This document shows, piece after piece, positions 1-8,006 of a DNA stretch of 62,181 bases. Source of the stretch: JABIKK01 sp964622835 (GTDB lineage Archaea > Nanobdellota > Nanobdellia > SCGC-AAA011-G17 > UBA489); assembly GCA_964622835.1 (NCBI GenBank), contig CAZUSA010000003.1, positions 1-62,181 on the forward strand, written 5' to 3'. A program made the position numbers and the translations under genes. The stretch's first letter is position 1; each line of letters opens with the position of its first letter. Under the pieces are notes generated by a model that saw only the letters and a program-made list of their open reading frames with translations, had not been told where the DNA came from and ran no database searches.

Positions 1-13
1 CGGCCGCCGCATC
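1..13. repeat. 13-bp GC-rich direct repeat, left copy
   Basis: CGGCCGCCGCATC is the first sequence of the window and recurs exactly at 3419-3431; its first 8 bp also occur at 2206-2213. The surrounding DNA is strongly AT-rich, so this stands out. It could be a duplicated attachment site of an inserted element, or a repeat at which the assembly broke. No tRNA gene could be folded around it. Confidence 0.6.
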
Positions 14-81
14 ACTTCTACAATTAGATGCTACAGCCTTTCTATTTATCAAATTTTAACACCTGTTTGAATCCCCTGCAG

Positions 82-108
82 CGCATCCAACTAATAATTA
101 GATGCGCG
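82..108. repeat. Perfect 7-bp inverted repeat (hairpin)
   Basis: GCGCATC and GATGCGC flank a 13-nt AT-rich spacer just beyond the stop of the Lrp-family gene. It could act as a terminator hairpin or mark an element end. The rest of 14-122 shows nothing recognisable. Confidence 0.4.
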
Positions 109-122
109 GTGATAAGTAATCT

Positions 123-590
123 CTAATTTTTTGTATTGTCTGGCATTTCCACAAATTCGGTTTTTATTTGTTTTAATGATGTTAGAGATATTGCTTTTGC
201 AAAACCATATTTTTTTACTGCTGATTTTATAAATGCATAATATTCATCAACATCCTTACATCTGAATTTCATAATAAATTCATAATCACCAGTACATATA
301 TCTATACTTTCCACATTTGGATGTTTTGCTAGTTCTTTTGTTACCTTTTCAGGATCTCCATATTTTTCTTGAACAAGATTTATTAATACATATGTACAGA
401 ATCCTTGATTTATTTTTTTATAATCAAATACGGCCTTATAGGTAAGTATGGCTTTTTCTTCTTCCAATTTTTTTATGTTGTAGTGTATTGTTGTAGAAGG
501 ATCTTTCAATAGCTTAGCTATTCTGGCTATTTGAGGAGTGCAATGCCCCTTTTTGAAGAGTTCAATTAGTTTTGGTGCTATGTTTTTCAT
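123..590 (-). CDS. Lrp/AsnC family transcriptional regulator
   Basis: This is a feast/famine regulator of about 155 residues with an N-terminal winged helix-turn-helix followed by an alpha-beta (RAM) effector-binding and oligomerisation domain. The sequence shows the usual layout: a recognition segment rich in Ser/Thr (PSTTIHYNIKKLEEE), then a stretch with the family-typical GDYEFIMKF strand. The frame is open to 650, but I place the start at 590 because the extra residues run into the divergent racemase gene and do not look like Lrp. Such proteins bind amino acids and often control the divergent neighbour, here an Asp/Glu racemase, across a gap of about 100 bp. Control of that gene is inferred. 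Confidence 0.85.
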   Translation of the reverse strand: MKNIAPKLIELFKKGHCTPQIARIAKLLKDPSTTIHYNIKKLEEEKAILTYKAVFDYKKINQGFCTYVLINLVQEKYGDPEKVTKELAKHPNVESIDICTGDYEFIMKFRCKDVDEYYAFIKSAVKKYGFAKAISLTSLKQIKTEFVEMPDNTKN

Positions 591-692
591 AAAATTGAAT
601 AATATTCTATTATTTATATAATTTTTGGTATATATTTGAATAATCTTCAATTAAATATATATTGTTGGTTTTTTACTATTCTCCTGACTAAA

Positions 693-1469
693 ATGATCAA
701 AAAAACTGAAAAAAACAATGCAACAAGTATAGGTATAATCGGAGGTCTAGGCCCTGAAACCAGCTGTTTATTTTCACTAAAAATTATTTCTGAGATTAGA
801 AAACTTCTCAATGAGCAGCCAAACATTTTATTAGAAAATCTTGCAGTTTCAAATGAAGTAGAAAAATTAATAATTGAAGGAGGAAATTCGCTAAAAATAC
901 TTAATTTGTTAGCAAACTCAGTAAAACGTCTTAACAAAGCAAAAGTGGATTTTATCGTTATTCCTTGCAATACAGTCCACACATTTATTGATACCTTACG
1001 TGATTTATCAGCAGTTCCAATAGTAAGCATTATTGAAGAAACGGCTAAAGAATGTAAAAGGAAAAAAATAAAGAAAGTTGGAATTCTTGCTTCAACAAAA
1101 ACAATTAAAGAAGGATTACATGAAAAAGAACTTAGAAAATTTGATATCAGTATTATAAGCCCTTCAGACAAAGAGCAAAAAATACTTTGTAACATTATTA
1201 GGAACATAATCCATAAGAAAGAAACAATAGAAGACAAAAAGAGAGCATTAGAAATAATTAAGAATCTACACTTATCTGGTGCTGATGCAATTATTTTAGG
1301 TTGTACAGACCTCTTTCATTTATTGAAAGAAGATTCTGCTTCGTTCAATTTTGTGGATACTTTTTCTGTTTTTATTTCTTCAGTTGTGAAACTGTTTTTA
1401 GAAAATTCTCAAATTCGCAATATTCCAAAAAAGTGTGAGGAATTACAAATTAGGAGAAACAAAAAATGA
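693..1469 (+). CDS. Aspartate/glutamate racemase family protein
   Basis: The protein is about 258 aa and belongs to the PLP-independent Asp/Glu racemase superfamily, which interconverts L and D amino acids with two opposed cysteines. It has the N-terminal GIIGGLGPE motif, the first cysteine in IPCNTVH (about residue 92) and the second in ILGCTDL (about residue 203). The frame extends upstream to 636, but ATG 693 sits just before the conserved N-terminus. Its stop overlaps the next start (ATGA at 1466-1469), so the two genes are probably cotranscribed. D-aspartate or D-glutamate supply is the likely role. Other family members (hydantoin racemase, maleate isomerase) cannot be excluded, but the GGLGPE start favours an amino-acid racemase. 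Confidence 0.85.
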   Translation: MIKKTEKNNATSIGIIGGLGPETSCLFSLKIISEIRKLLNEQPNILLENLAVSNEVEKLIIEGGNSLKILNLLANSVKRLNKAKVDFIVIPCNTVHTFIDTLRDLSAVPIVSIIEETAKECKRKKIKKVGILASTKTIKEGLHEKELRKFDISIISPSDKEQKILCNIIRNIIHKKETIEDKKRALEIIKNLHLSGADAIILGCTDLFHLLKEDSASFNFVDTFSVFISSVVKLFLENSQIRNIPKKCEELQIRRNKK

Positions 1470-2119
1470 CACAAGAAACACAAAAACCAATCCCCAAGGT
1501 AATAGAATCCTCTCGTAATTTTGGGTTTAGCTCACCAGAATTGTTAAAACAATTTGTTGATGAAGCAAGAGATTGTGGCTTTTATGCTACAGGAGACATT
1601 ACAAGAGATGGAATATTGCTTCCTGTGCAAGGAAGAGATACAAGACCTAGGAAAGTTACCTTTTTTGATGGTCTTCCTGATGAAGAAGTTTTCGCTGGAT
1701 ATTTATGGTCATTTAGCCGAGATTGGGAAATAGGAAGTCAACTATCTCTTCAGGTTTACACTGTTGGTGGGAGAATGCTTAGTGAAACAGACTTTGGTTT
1801 GGATCAGAACTTTGAAGAGTGTCTTAAAAAACCAGAAGGTCATAAAGTATCTTCTCGTTTAATCTCCCTTGCCAAAGAAAGTGGAACTTTTAGAGGTAAC
1901 AGATATCTTGTGAGTGGAAGTGAAGATCAACAATTACTCATGGATCATATGAGGGGTATTGGAGATTGGCCAAGAGGAATAGTTCAACGATATGGTAAAG
2001 ATCCTAGAACAGATTTAGAACTGTCTGTTTTAACGATACAACCCAACAAAGAAGATGAAGTAGAATTGGAACTTAAGGCATTAATCACAGCATACCAACA
2101 ATTAAAGGATGGACAATAA
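1466..2119 (+). CDS. Hypothetical protein, translationally coupled to the racemase
   Basis: This soluble protein of 217 aa is not one I recognise. It has no signal peptide, membrane segment or cysteine-cluster motif. The sequence is acidic with several aromatic and Gly patches, such as FFDGLPDEEVFAGYLW near residues 68-83, and looks like a compact globular domain. Its ATG overlaps the racemase stop by 4 nt, so the two are probably made from one message and may act together, for example in using or detecting the racemase product. No function is assigned. Confidence 0.7.
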   Translation: MTQETQKPIPKVIESSRNFGFSSPELLKQFVDEARDCGFYATGDITRDGILLPVQGRDTRPRKVTFFDGLPDEEVFAGYLWSFSRDWEIGSQLSLQVYTVGGRMLSETDFGLDQNFEECLKKPEGHKVSSRLISLAKESGTFRGNRYLVSGSEDQQLLMDHMRGIGDWPRGIVQRYGKDPRTDLELSVLTIQPNKEDEVELELKALITAYQQLKDGQ

Positions 2120-2205
2120 CAATGCAAGACAACACAAATTATTTAAGTGCACTAAACTGTATAAATACTAGGCATTGTGGTGATTCGAAGTATTGTTGGC
2201 ATGCA

Positions 2206-2213
2206 CGGCCGCC
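2206..2213. repeat. Partial copy of the GC-rich direct repeat
   Basis: CGGCCGCC lies in the gap between the convergent unknown gene and the Fic gene. It matches the first 8 bp of the repeat at 1-13 and 3419-3431. Eight bases could recur by chance, but GC-rich words are rare here. The rest of 2120-2251 is AT-rich with no convincing gene. Confidence 0.3.
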
Positions 2214-2251
2214 TTCTCTAACTTATAATATTGTGTGCACTTATATTATTT

Positions 2252-3193
2252 TTATTTCTTATTTTTGTGCCCGTAACTTTTTATTTGGTCTATGATTAGT
2301 TTTAACATTTCTGAGATATATTTTTTATACAATCCATTGTCTGCTTCTTCTAATGTTTGGTAGTATTGTTCTCTTTTTTCATAAGGTATAAAGAACATTG
2401 GATATTCATTTTTCATTAATAGCCAATTCATAATTGCTCTGGCTGTTCTGCCGTTACCATCTTCGAAAGGATGTATCCAAGTTATTTTTGCATGAATTAA
2501 TGTTGCTAATTCAAAGGGGTGGAGTTTATTTTTGTTAGCACTGTACCATTTTTGTAGGTTTAGTAAATATTTTTTAACTTCTTCGTGAGGTGGTGGAGTG
2601 TGTTGGGAACCTTCAATTTTAACATTAAAAAATCTTATTCTTCCACCATAAACCACGTCTGTATTTTTTGTTAGAATTCCATTAATTTTTTCTAAAAGTT
2701 TGTTGTTTAATTGGCCTTCATACTTTTTTAAATATTTTAAACATTCCTTGCCATTAATTGCTTCATGGTAATCTGAGGCACGTACGCCTGAAGGAATTAC
2801 TTTATCTTTGAGAATAAGAGCAGTTTGTCGTAACGTAAGTCTGTTTCCTTCAATAGCATTTGTATTATAGGTAAATCTAATAATAAAATCATCATAAATT
2901 TTTTTCTTTATATTATTTGGTGTTTGTTTCAACCAATCATTGTAACTTTCTTTTAAATCTTGAAGAATTTCAGAATCTTTACTTGATATGAAAGAATTTT
3001 CTGATTTGTTTAAACCTTCCTCAACTAATTTCCTCTCTATTTCTTGAGCATATTTTTCAATTTCTTTTTTTGTTGGCTTTTTATTTCCAATATAAACTCT
3101 AATTTTCTTCCATTTATTTATTGCAATTCTAATGTTCTTTGTAAGATAATGGTATTCTTTTCCACCTCTTTTGATAATCTCAACATAACTCAT
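2252..3193 (-). CDS. Fic family protein (class II, self-inhibited AMP transferase)
   Basis: Fic enzymes move AMP or other phosphate-bearing groups from nucleotides to protein hydroxyls. The 313-aa protein carries the full catalytic motif HPFEDGNGRTAR at residues 241-252, with catalytic His241 and the anion-hole GNGR. Upstream, TNAIEG at 111-116 fits the inhibitory (S/T)xxxE(G/N) helix, placing it in class II, where inhibition comes from the same chain. The N-terminal 90 residues are Lys-rich and may bind nucleic acid or the target. It is a lone gene between the two full copies of the 13-bp repeat, a typical position for mobile toxin or defence cargo. The target is unknown. Confidence 0.93.
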   Translation of the reverse strand: MSYVEIIKRGGKEYHYLTKNIRIAINKWKKIRVYIGNKKPTKKEIEKYAQEIERKLVEEGLNKSENSFISSKDSEILQDLKESYNDWLKQTPNNIKKKIYDDFIIRFTYNTNAIEGNRLTLRQTALILKDKVIPSGVRASDYHEAINGKECLKYLKKYEGQLNNKLLEKINGILTKNTDVVYGGRIRFFNVKIEGSQHTPPPHEEVKKYLLNLQKWYSANKNKLHPFELATLIHAKITWIHPFEDGNGRTARAIMNWLLMKNEYPMFFIPYEKREQYYQTLEEADNGLYKKYISEMLKLIIDQIKSYGHKNKK

Positions 3194-3253
3194 ACAATTT
3201 GTATGGGCACAATACTATTTAAATATTTCGTTAATATGTGCACACGAAGATAG

Positions 3254-3295
3254 TTATCAGCTACAAATATTTAAAGATATCAATTATCAGCTACA
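3254..3295. promoter_or_regulatory. Two direct copies of TTATCAGCTACA upstream of the Fic gene
   Basis: TTATCAGCTACA occurs at 3254-3265 and again at 3284-3295, 30 bp apart, or about three helical turns. They lie 60-100 bp upstream of the Fic start and 210-250 bp before the next plus-strand gene. The spacing suits a repressor or activator bound on one face of the DNA. No cognate protein can be named. Confidence 0.45.
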
Positions 3296-3418
3296 CATTA
3301 TCTTGAATAAGGGTAATAAACTCTTTGGGAGTGTACTGTTGAGTAATGTTTTTAAACGCCTCTATCCTTTAATTTGGCTAGGTACACTGTTGCCGCATCA
3401 GAAAGGGAGGTTAGCTCC

Positions 3419-3431
3419 CGGCCGCCGCATC
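3419..3431. repeat. 13-bp GC-rich direct repeat, right copy
   Basis: This is an exact second copy of CGGCCGCCGCATC. It is preceded by a small hairpin, GGGAG-GTTAG-CTCCC, at 3405-3419. The copy lies just upstream of the likely start of the integrase-like gene. It is the proposed right boundary of the 1-3431 segment. Confidence 0.55.
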
Positions 3432-3505
3432 GATCTTACTTTCCAATGCACAGTGCACTAAAGGACTTAAAGAAGTGGGCACTATGCTTCTTCTTGGAGA
3501 AAAAG

Positions 3506-4438
3506 ATGGCAGAAGACGATGTGTATGGAAATAAGAGAACTTATGAGCATTTTATTGATAACATTAATAATTTAGCTAAGCCTATAGAAGAAGCACCTAA
3601 AGAGAGGGGTAAACAGAGATATTACTCCAAAAATAAGGCTAATATCAAACATTTCATAAAATTACATAAGCTCTTTGAAAGTAGGGATACTAGTTATGTA
3701 AGGAGATTGAGACTTTTTGGAACCCTTAAACTCATAACATTTGTATCCAAGAAGAACTTAAAGGATTGCAATAGAGATGACATCAATGAAATTCTTGCAT
3801 TTAGTCATAAAGTAAATGTAAGTCCTAAAAAATTTTCAAAGCTACATCAAGGATTTAAAAAATTTATAGAATCTAAAAAAGGCAAGGGCATTGATGAAAG
3901 CCTGATTTTAGAAGAATATAAGAAATCTATAGAAGGCACTAAAGATTTTAAAGAAGTGTCTGAAAAATTACCTGAAATGTGTTTCAAAGGCAGTTTTGAA
4001 ATAAAAAAGAAGAATTTCGAAAATATATTTTTAGTAAATGTTACTAGTGATTCCTTTTCAGAAATATCAACTGATTTAAATTTACTCAAGCTGTTTAAAG
4101 AAAAAAGATTAGATGGCAATTCCTATCCTTATGTTGTTAGCATACACGATCTTTTAGTAATTTCTGATTTATTGGAAGAACCAGGAGATATAATAGATTA
4201 CATAAAACAGAGAGTGGAATTAAACAAGACCTATGAAATAAGATCAGAAGATGAATTAGATTTTTTAGGATATTTTTTAGAAAACGGCAACCTCCATATA
4301 ATGGAAAATACTAAAGGAATTAAACACCCACTTATTCACGGCTATAGTGAGATTATAGATAAATGGTATGCTTATCGCGCTGGCCAAATTAATAAAGTAG
4401 AAAAACCAAAAAGGAAAAATGAAAAGAAATTATCATAA
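3506..4438 (+). CDS. Protein with integrase-like SAM domain fused to an uncharacterised C-terminal domain
   Basis: The protein is about 310 aa from ATG 3506, which has GGAG a few bases upstream; an in-frame ATG at 3446 is an alternative. Residues near 40-130 resemble the helical core-binding domain of archaeal tyrosine recombinases: a ring of Lys-rich helices with a YVRRLRLFGTLKLI segment and a DDINEIL helix. The catalytic tyrosine-recombinase domain (R..HxxR..Y) is absent. Instead, the C-terminal half has a globular domain containing SYPYVVSIHDLLVISDLLEE and a Leu-rich FLGYFLENG strand. I have seen similar stretches in unassigned bacterial proteins but cannot name the family. It overlaps the next small membrane-protein gene, and its position beside the 13-bp repeat suggests mobile DNA. 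Confidence 0.6.
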   Translation: MAEDDVYGNKRTYEHFIDNINNLAKPIEEAPKERGKQRYYSKNKANIKHFIKLHKLFESRDTSYVRRLRLFGTLKLITFVSKKNLKDCNRDDINEILAFSHKVNVSPKKFSKLHQGFKKFIESKKGKGIDESLILEEYKKSIEGTKDFKEVSEKLPEMCFKGSFEIKKKNFENIFLVNVTSDSFSEISTDLNLLKLFKEKRLDGNSYPYVVSIHDLLVISDLLEEPGDIIDYIKQRVELNKTYEIRSEDELDFLGYFLENGNLHIMENTKGIKHPLIHGYSEIIDKWYAYRAGQINKVEKPKRKNEKKLS

Positions 4439-4442
4439 TGAA

Positions 4443-4718
4443 ATGGAAAATAAGGTTGAACTTATTATTTCTCTTATAGTTTTAGTTGCAATTGTATCTT
4501 CGTTATATTTGAAAGGAAAATATATCAATCTGGCAACAGAATGGGGAACTTTAATTCTAATAAGTGTCATAACTACTGGTTTTTGTCAAATGATAATTCA
4601 AAGAATTTCTGGAAATCTTTTAGAAAAAATTCCACTCACTGTAACAATTGCAGGGAAAAAGTTCTCGTTTTCCTTGTTTTTTGTAATAACTATTTTATTA
4701 AAATTAATTATTTTTTAA
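4443..4718 (+). CDS. Small membrane protein
   Basis: The protein is about 91 aa with two to three hydrophobic segments: residues about 6-24 (a Leu/Ile/Val run), 33-50 and 70-90. It ends in a hydrophobic LLKLIIF tail. Translation may begin at 4419, overlapping the upstream gene, or at ATG 4443; the latter gives a cleaner membrane-protein N-terminus. The close junction suggests cotranscription with the integrase-like fusion protein. The family is not recognised. Confidence 0.55.
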   Translation: MENKVELIISLIVLVAIVSSLYLKGKYINLATEWGTLILISVITTGFCQMIIQRISGNLLEKIPLTVTIAGKKFSFSLFFVITILLKLIIF

Positions 4719-4803
4719 TTATTTTTTATGTGTAACAAATCCTTCATAGATTTCACCGTCTAAAACTTCTTTTTTGTTATCTCGAATCCAGCAGTGAAAA
4801 AAA
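4719..4803 (-). pseudogene. Possible C-terminal remnant of a lost gene
   Basis: On the minus strand, an open frame ending with TAA at 4719-4721 encodes a protein-like stretch (about HCWIRDNKKEVLDGEIYEGF followed by VTHKK). It has no start codon upstream before the frame runs into the 3' end of the next gene. The residue mix is unlike random AT-rich DNA. It may be the tail of a gene cut off by insertion or deletion. The assignment is tentative. Confidence 0.3.
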
Positions 4804-4827
4804 GAAAAGAATAGCAAATTATAGTGA

Positions 4828-5355
4828 TTAAAATTTCTTTCTAATAAAAACTTTGTTTGTTTTTCCAGAAGGTTTCTTTGTTATAATTCCTCTTTTTTCT
4901 AAAGATGCCAAAACAAGGGAAAGTTGTGTTTTTGATAATCCTGTCTTATACCTCAATGTAGCCTGAGTAATTCCTTCTTGTTCATAAACTGTTTTTAATA
5001 TTATTTTTTCATCTTCATTAAACCCTGATAAAAATGCTCCAAATTTATCTTTTTTATCAACCGATTGTAATGTTTTTGATATGTTTGAATGTTGTTCTAA
5101 TAATATTTGTTGTGTTTTATCAAAAAAGATTAAGTATGCTCCAAGGGTGAGTAAAGCAATTGCTATGAGGGTTCCAATAAATGTTGATGATTCCTTGCTT
5201 TGATGTAGACACGTACCATCATCTAAAAAACAAGACCCTGATGCCTGGACCACGCTATTGATGGCTTCTGTTTCTTGCTTGCTTATGAAAAACATTAGTG
5301 AAGCTAATATAACTCCCAAAATAAGAACGATTGTACCTATATTTTTTTGATTCAT
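4828..5355 (-). CDS. Membrane-anchored winged-HTH regulator with Cys pair in the outer loop
   Basis: The protein has 175 aa. Two membrane helices (about 5-25 and 59-78) flank a loop of about 33 residues that holds Cys42, Cys49 and His51. After the second helix comes a linker and a C-terminal winged HTH (about 110-175) with MarR/IclR-like features (TQATLRYKTGLSKTQLSLVL, then LEKRGIITK). It lies 23 nt after the CopA stop on the same strand, so it should be cotranscribed with the copper operon. I infer a one-piece sensor whose outer loop binds copper or changes redox state. A close paralogue with the same layout is at 28810-29313. Confidence 0.75.
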   Translation of the reverse strand: MNQKNIGTIVLILGVILASLMFFISKQETEAINSVVQASGSCFLDDGTCLHQSKESSTFIGTLIAIALLTLGAYLIFFDKTQQILLEQHSNISKTLQSVDKKDKFGAFLSGFNEDEKIILKTVYEQEGITQATLRYKTGLSKTQLSLVLASLEKRGIITKKPSGKTNKVFIRKKF

Positions 5356-5378
5356 CCCAATAAAGATTAATGTCTATA

Positions 5379-7589
5379 CTAAAGCCTTTTCTTTTTCAAT
5401 AATAGAGAATTGCTAACCACGCTCACACTACTTAAGGCCATCGCAGCTCCAGCAATAATTGGAGAAAGTAACCATCCAGTCAGAGGATACAATACTCCCG
5501 CAGCAATTGGAATGCCTAAAACGTTGTAAAAAAGCCCCCAAAACATGTTTTGCCTTATTTTAGCCATAGTAAATTTACTTAACTTAACTGCCTTTGGAAC
5601 ATCTAAAATATCATTTTTCATTAAAACAACATTTCCTGTCTCCATAGCCACATCAGTTCCTGAACCCATTGCTATACCAATATCTGCTTGAGCCAAAGCT
5701 GGAGCATCATTTATACCGTCTCCAACCATTGCAACTTCACCATATTTCTGTAACTTTTTAACATAATTTGCTTTTTCTTCAGGGAGAACATCAGCAAAGA
5801 TATTTCTTATTCCTGCCTGAGAAGCAATTGCCTTAGCAGTTCTTTCATTATCCCCAGTAATCATAAAAACTTTTATTCCCATTCTATGCAATCTTCTTAC
5901 AGCATTACTTGCATTTTCCTTTATCGTATCAGCAACTGCAATCAGGCCTATTACTTTATTTTTCTCAGCCAAAATCATAACTGTTTTTCCAAGATTTTCC
6001 AATTCTTTTTTCTTTTCAATTATTTCCTTGGTATAGATTTTTTCTTTATTCATCAATTTTTCATTACCAAAAAAATATTTTTTACCATTCAATGCAGCAA
6101 CAACCCCCATCCCAGGTATAGCCATAAAATTTGTAGCTCTTTTGAGTGAAATTTTTTGATTTTCTGCTTCTTTAACAATTGCTTCAGCGAGAGAATGTTC
6201 AGAAGATTGTTCAATACTAGCAGCATATTCTAATAATTCATGTTCTGTTACATTTCTATTTAATGAAATTACATTTGTTACTTGTGGTATTCCTTTAGTG
6301 ATAGTTCCTGTTTTGTCAAATGCAACAACTTTTATTTTGTGTGCTGTTTCTAAAGCTTCTCCTCCTTTAATCAAAATACCTTTTTTAGCACCTTTGCCAG
6401 TTCCAACCATAATTGCGGTGGGTGTAGCTAATCCTAAGGCACAAGGGCAAGCAATAACTAACACTGCCACACTAGTGATCAAGGCAAAAGATATGTCTTT
6501 GTCAAAGAAAAAATACCATGAACTAAATGTCAATATGGCTACAAAAATAACTATTGGGACAAAATAAGATGAAACAGTGTCTGCAAACCTTTGAATTGGT
6601 GCCTTACTTCCTTGAGCTTCTTCAATAAGCTTAATTATCCTTGCAAGAGTGGTGTTTTCACCAATTTCTGTTGTTTTAAAGATTAAACTTCCTTGTTTGT
6701 TAATTGTTGCACCTATAACTTTGTCTCCAACATTTTTATCAACAGGAATGCTTTCACCACTAATCATACTTTCATCAACAGAAGAATGTCCTTCAACAAT
6801 AATGCCATCAACAGGAATTTTTTCTCCAGGTTTAACTATGATGAGGTCTCCTACAACAACATTTTCAATAGGGACTTTTGATTCTTTTCCGTCTTTGAGA
6901 ATGGTTGCAGTTTTTGGTGCTATATTCATAAGTTTTTTAATTGCACTTGAAGTTTTTTGTTTTGCTTTAGATTCCAAAAATTTCCCAAGAATAACTAATG
7001 TGATAATCATTGCTGATGCCTCAAAGTATTGTCCTTGTGATGGATTGAAAAGCATTGTATAAACACTAAAAATATAGGCTGCACTTGTGCCCATAACAAT
7101 CAATGTATCCATATTGGCTGATTTGTTTTTTAATGCACTCCAGGCGCCTTTGTAAAAATCCCACGCCACATATAATTGCACTGGTGTAGCTAAGATAAAT
7201 AGGAAATAATGTGCATAGAGAAGTTCTGTACCCATAAAGAAAATACTCTCTTTCATAAGAAACATTCCAATGATAAAAGCAGGAACAGCAAATAAAAGGC
7301 TGATATTTAGTTTTTTCTTAAGGTTAAATAATTCCAATTTCTGTTGGCGTGCAAGCTGGTCTTTGCCAGAGGAAGTATCATATTTTTGTGCAGTATAGCC
7401 TTTACTTTTCACTACATCTATTAATTTATTGGGCAAGACTACTTTTTCATCAAACACAACATTAGCACGTGCTGTAGAATAATTAACATTAGCTTCTCTC
7501 ACACCATTTATTTTTGTTAATGCCTTTGTGATAATAGTTGCGCAGCTAGCACAATGCATCCCTCCAACAGATATGTCTATTTTTTTCAT
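5379..7589 (-). CDS. copA: Copper-exporting P1B-type ATPase
   Basis: The 736-aa pump drives Cu(I) across the membrane at the cost of ATP. It has an N-terminal HMA domain with Cys13-x-x-Cys16, the actuator SGES near 277-280, the membrane CPC site at 381-383, and the phosphorylated Asp425 in DKTGT. SEHSLA has His465 of the nucleotide domain (HS in place of the usual HP), and GDGINDAP begins at 623. In the last helices Tyr688-Asn689 and M717-x-x-SS match the Cu(I)-specific P1B-1 subgroup rather than zinc or cobalt pumps. Its ATG overlaps the cupredoxin stop by 1 nt, so the genes are coupled. The length is normal for CopA with one HMA domain. Confidence 0.97.
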   Translation of the reverse strand: MKKIDISVGGMHCASCATIITKALTKINGVREANVNYSTARANVVFDEKVVLPNKLIDVVKSKGYTAQKYDTSSGKDQLARQQKLELFNLKKKLNISLLFAVPAFIIGMFLMKESIFFMGTELLYAHYFLFILATPVQLYVAWDFYKGAWSALKNKSANMDTLIVMGTSAAYIFSVYTMLFNPSQGQYFEASAMIITLVILGKFLESKAKQKTSSAIKKLMNIAPKTATILKDGKESKVPIENVVVGDLIIVKPGEKIPVDGIIVEGHSSVDESMISGESIPVDKNVGDKVIGATINKQGSLIFKTTEIGENTTLARIIKLIEEAQGSKAPIQRFADTVSSYFVPIVIFVAILTFSSWYFFFDKDISFALITSVAVLVIACPCALGLATPTAIMVGTGKGAKKGILIKGGEALETAHKIKVVAFDKTGTITKGIPQVTNVISLNRNVTEHELLEYAASIEQSSEHSLAEAIVKEAENQKISLKRATNFMAIPGMGVVAALNGKKYFFGNEKLMNKEKIYTKEIIEKKKELENLGKTVMILAEKNKVIGLIAVADTIKENASNAVRRLHRMGIKVFMITGDNERTAKAIASQAGIRNIFADVLPEEKANYVKKLQKYGEVAMVGDGINDAPALAQADIGIAMGSGTDVAMETGNVVLMKNDILDVPKAVKLSKFTMAKIRQNMFWGLFYNVLGIPIAAGVLYPLTGWLLSPIIAGAAMALSSVSVVSNSLLLKKKRL

Positions 7590-8005
7590 TATTCAACTAC
7601 AAATGAACCTCTTCCCATATTCATTGAACATCTTATTGGTATTGTTCCTTTTTTAGTTGGTGTAAATTCAATAATGTTATCATTAGCTGTAACATACTTT
7701 TTTACTCCAAATGAAGGAATGTTAACCTCTTGCATACAACCTCTAACTGTACTCATATCTACTTCCATACGCACTGGAACACCTTCTTTTAAGGTACTTG
7801 GAGTTATAATATAACCTTGCCCTCCCATGCTTAAAGTTACTTTTTGTACTTCCCCATTACCTGCAGTAACAGTTTTTACTACTTCTCCTGTTATTCCAGC
7901 ATTGTTTTTTAATCCACTGTTGAACAAAAACACAACTGCAATTATAAGTATCCCTATAAAAACAAGATGCTTTCCTCCCAACCTAATTGTATTATCTTCT
8001 TTCAT
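7589..8005 (-). CDS. Membrane-anchored cupredoxin-like copper protein
   Basis: This is a 138-aa protein with an N-terminal membrane anchor (about 13-29) and one outward-facing cupredoxin-like beta domain. Candidate copper ligands are Cys90-Met91 in RGCMQEVNIPS and Cys126-x-Met128-x-Met130 in IRCSMNMGRG, typical of the cupredoxin_1 group that binds copper at the cell surface. It is preceded by a strong ribosome site (AGGAGGT, 5 nt from ATG), then overlaps copA by 1 nt. In this operon it probably accepts Cu from, or hands it to, the membrane components. His ligands of classic blue copper sites are not evident, so the site is likely Cys/Met-based. Confidence 0.85.
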   Translation of the reverse strand: MKEDNTIRLGGKHLVFIGILIIAVVFLFNSGLKNNAGITGEVVKTVTAGNGEVQKVTLSMGGQGYIITPSTLKEGVPVRMEVDMSTVRGCMQEVNIPSFGVKKYVTANDNIIEFTPTKKGTIPIRCSMNMGRGSFVVE

Positions 8006-8006
8006 T

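Noticed and set aside
60..122. Possible permuted or split tRNA (TTTGAATC plus GCGCATCCA and a downstream GATGCGC)
   Set aside because: The T-stem does not pair, there is no D-arm consensus, and the hairpin spacing does not give a tRNA in any order. Only a simple inverted repeat is supported.
2122..2250. Short plus-strand open frame after the unknown gene (ATGCAAGACAAC start)
   Set aside because: It runs into the 3' end of the Fic gene on the other strand and has a random composition with no ribosome site.
5379..7589. Zinc/cadmium-type P1B ATPase
   Set aside because: YN and MxxSS in the last helices together with the CPC site favour Cu(I).
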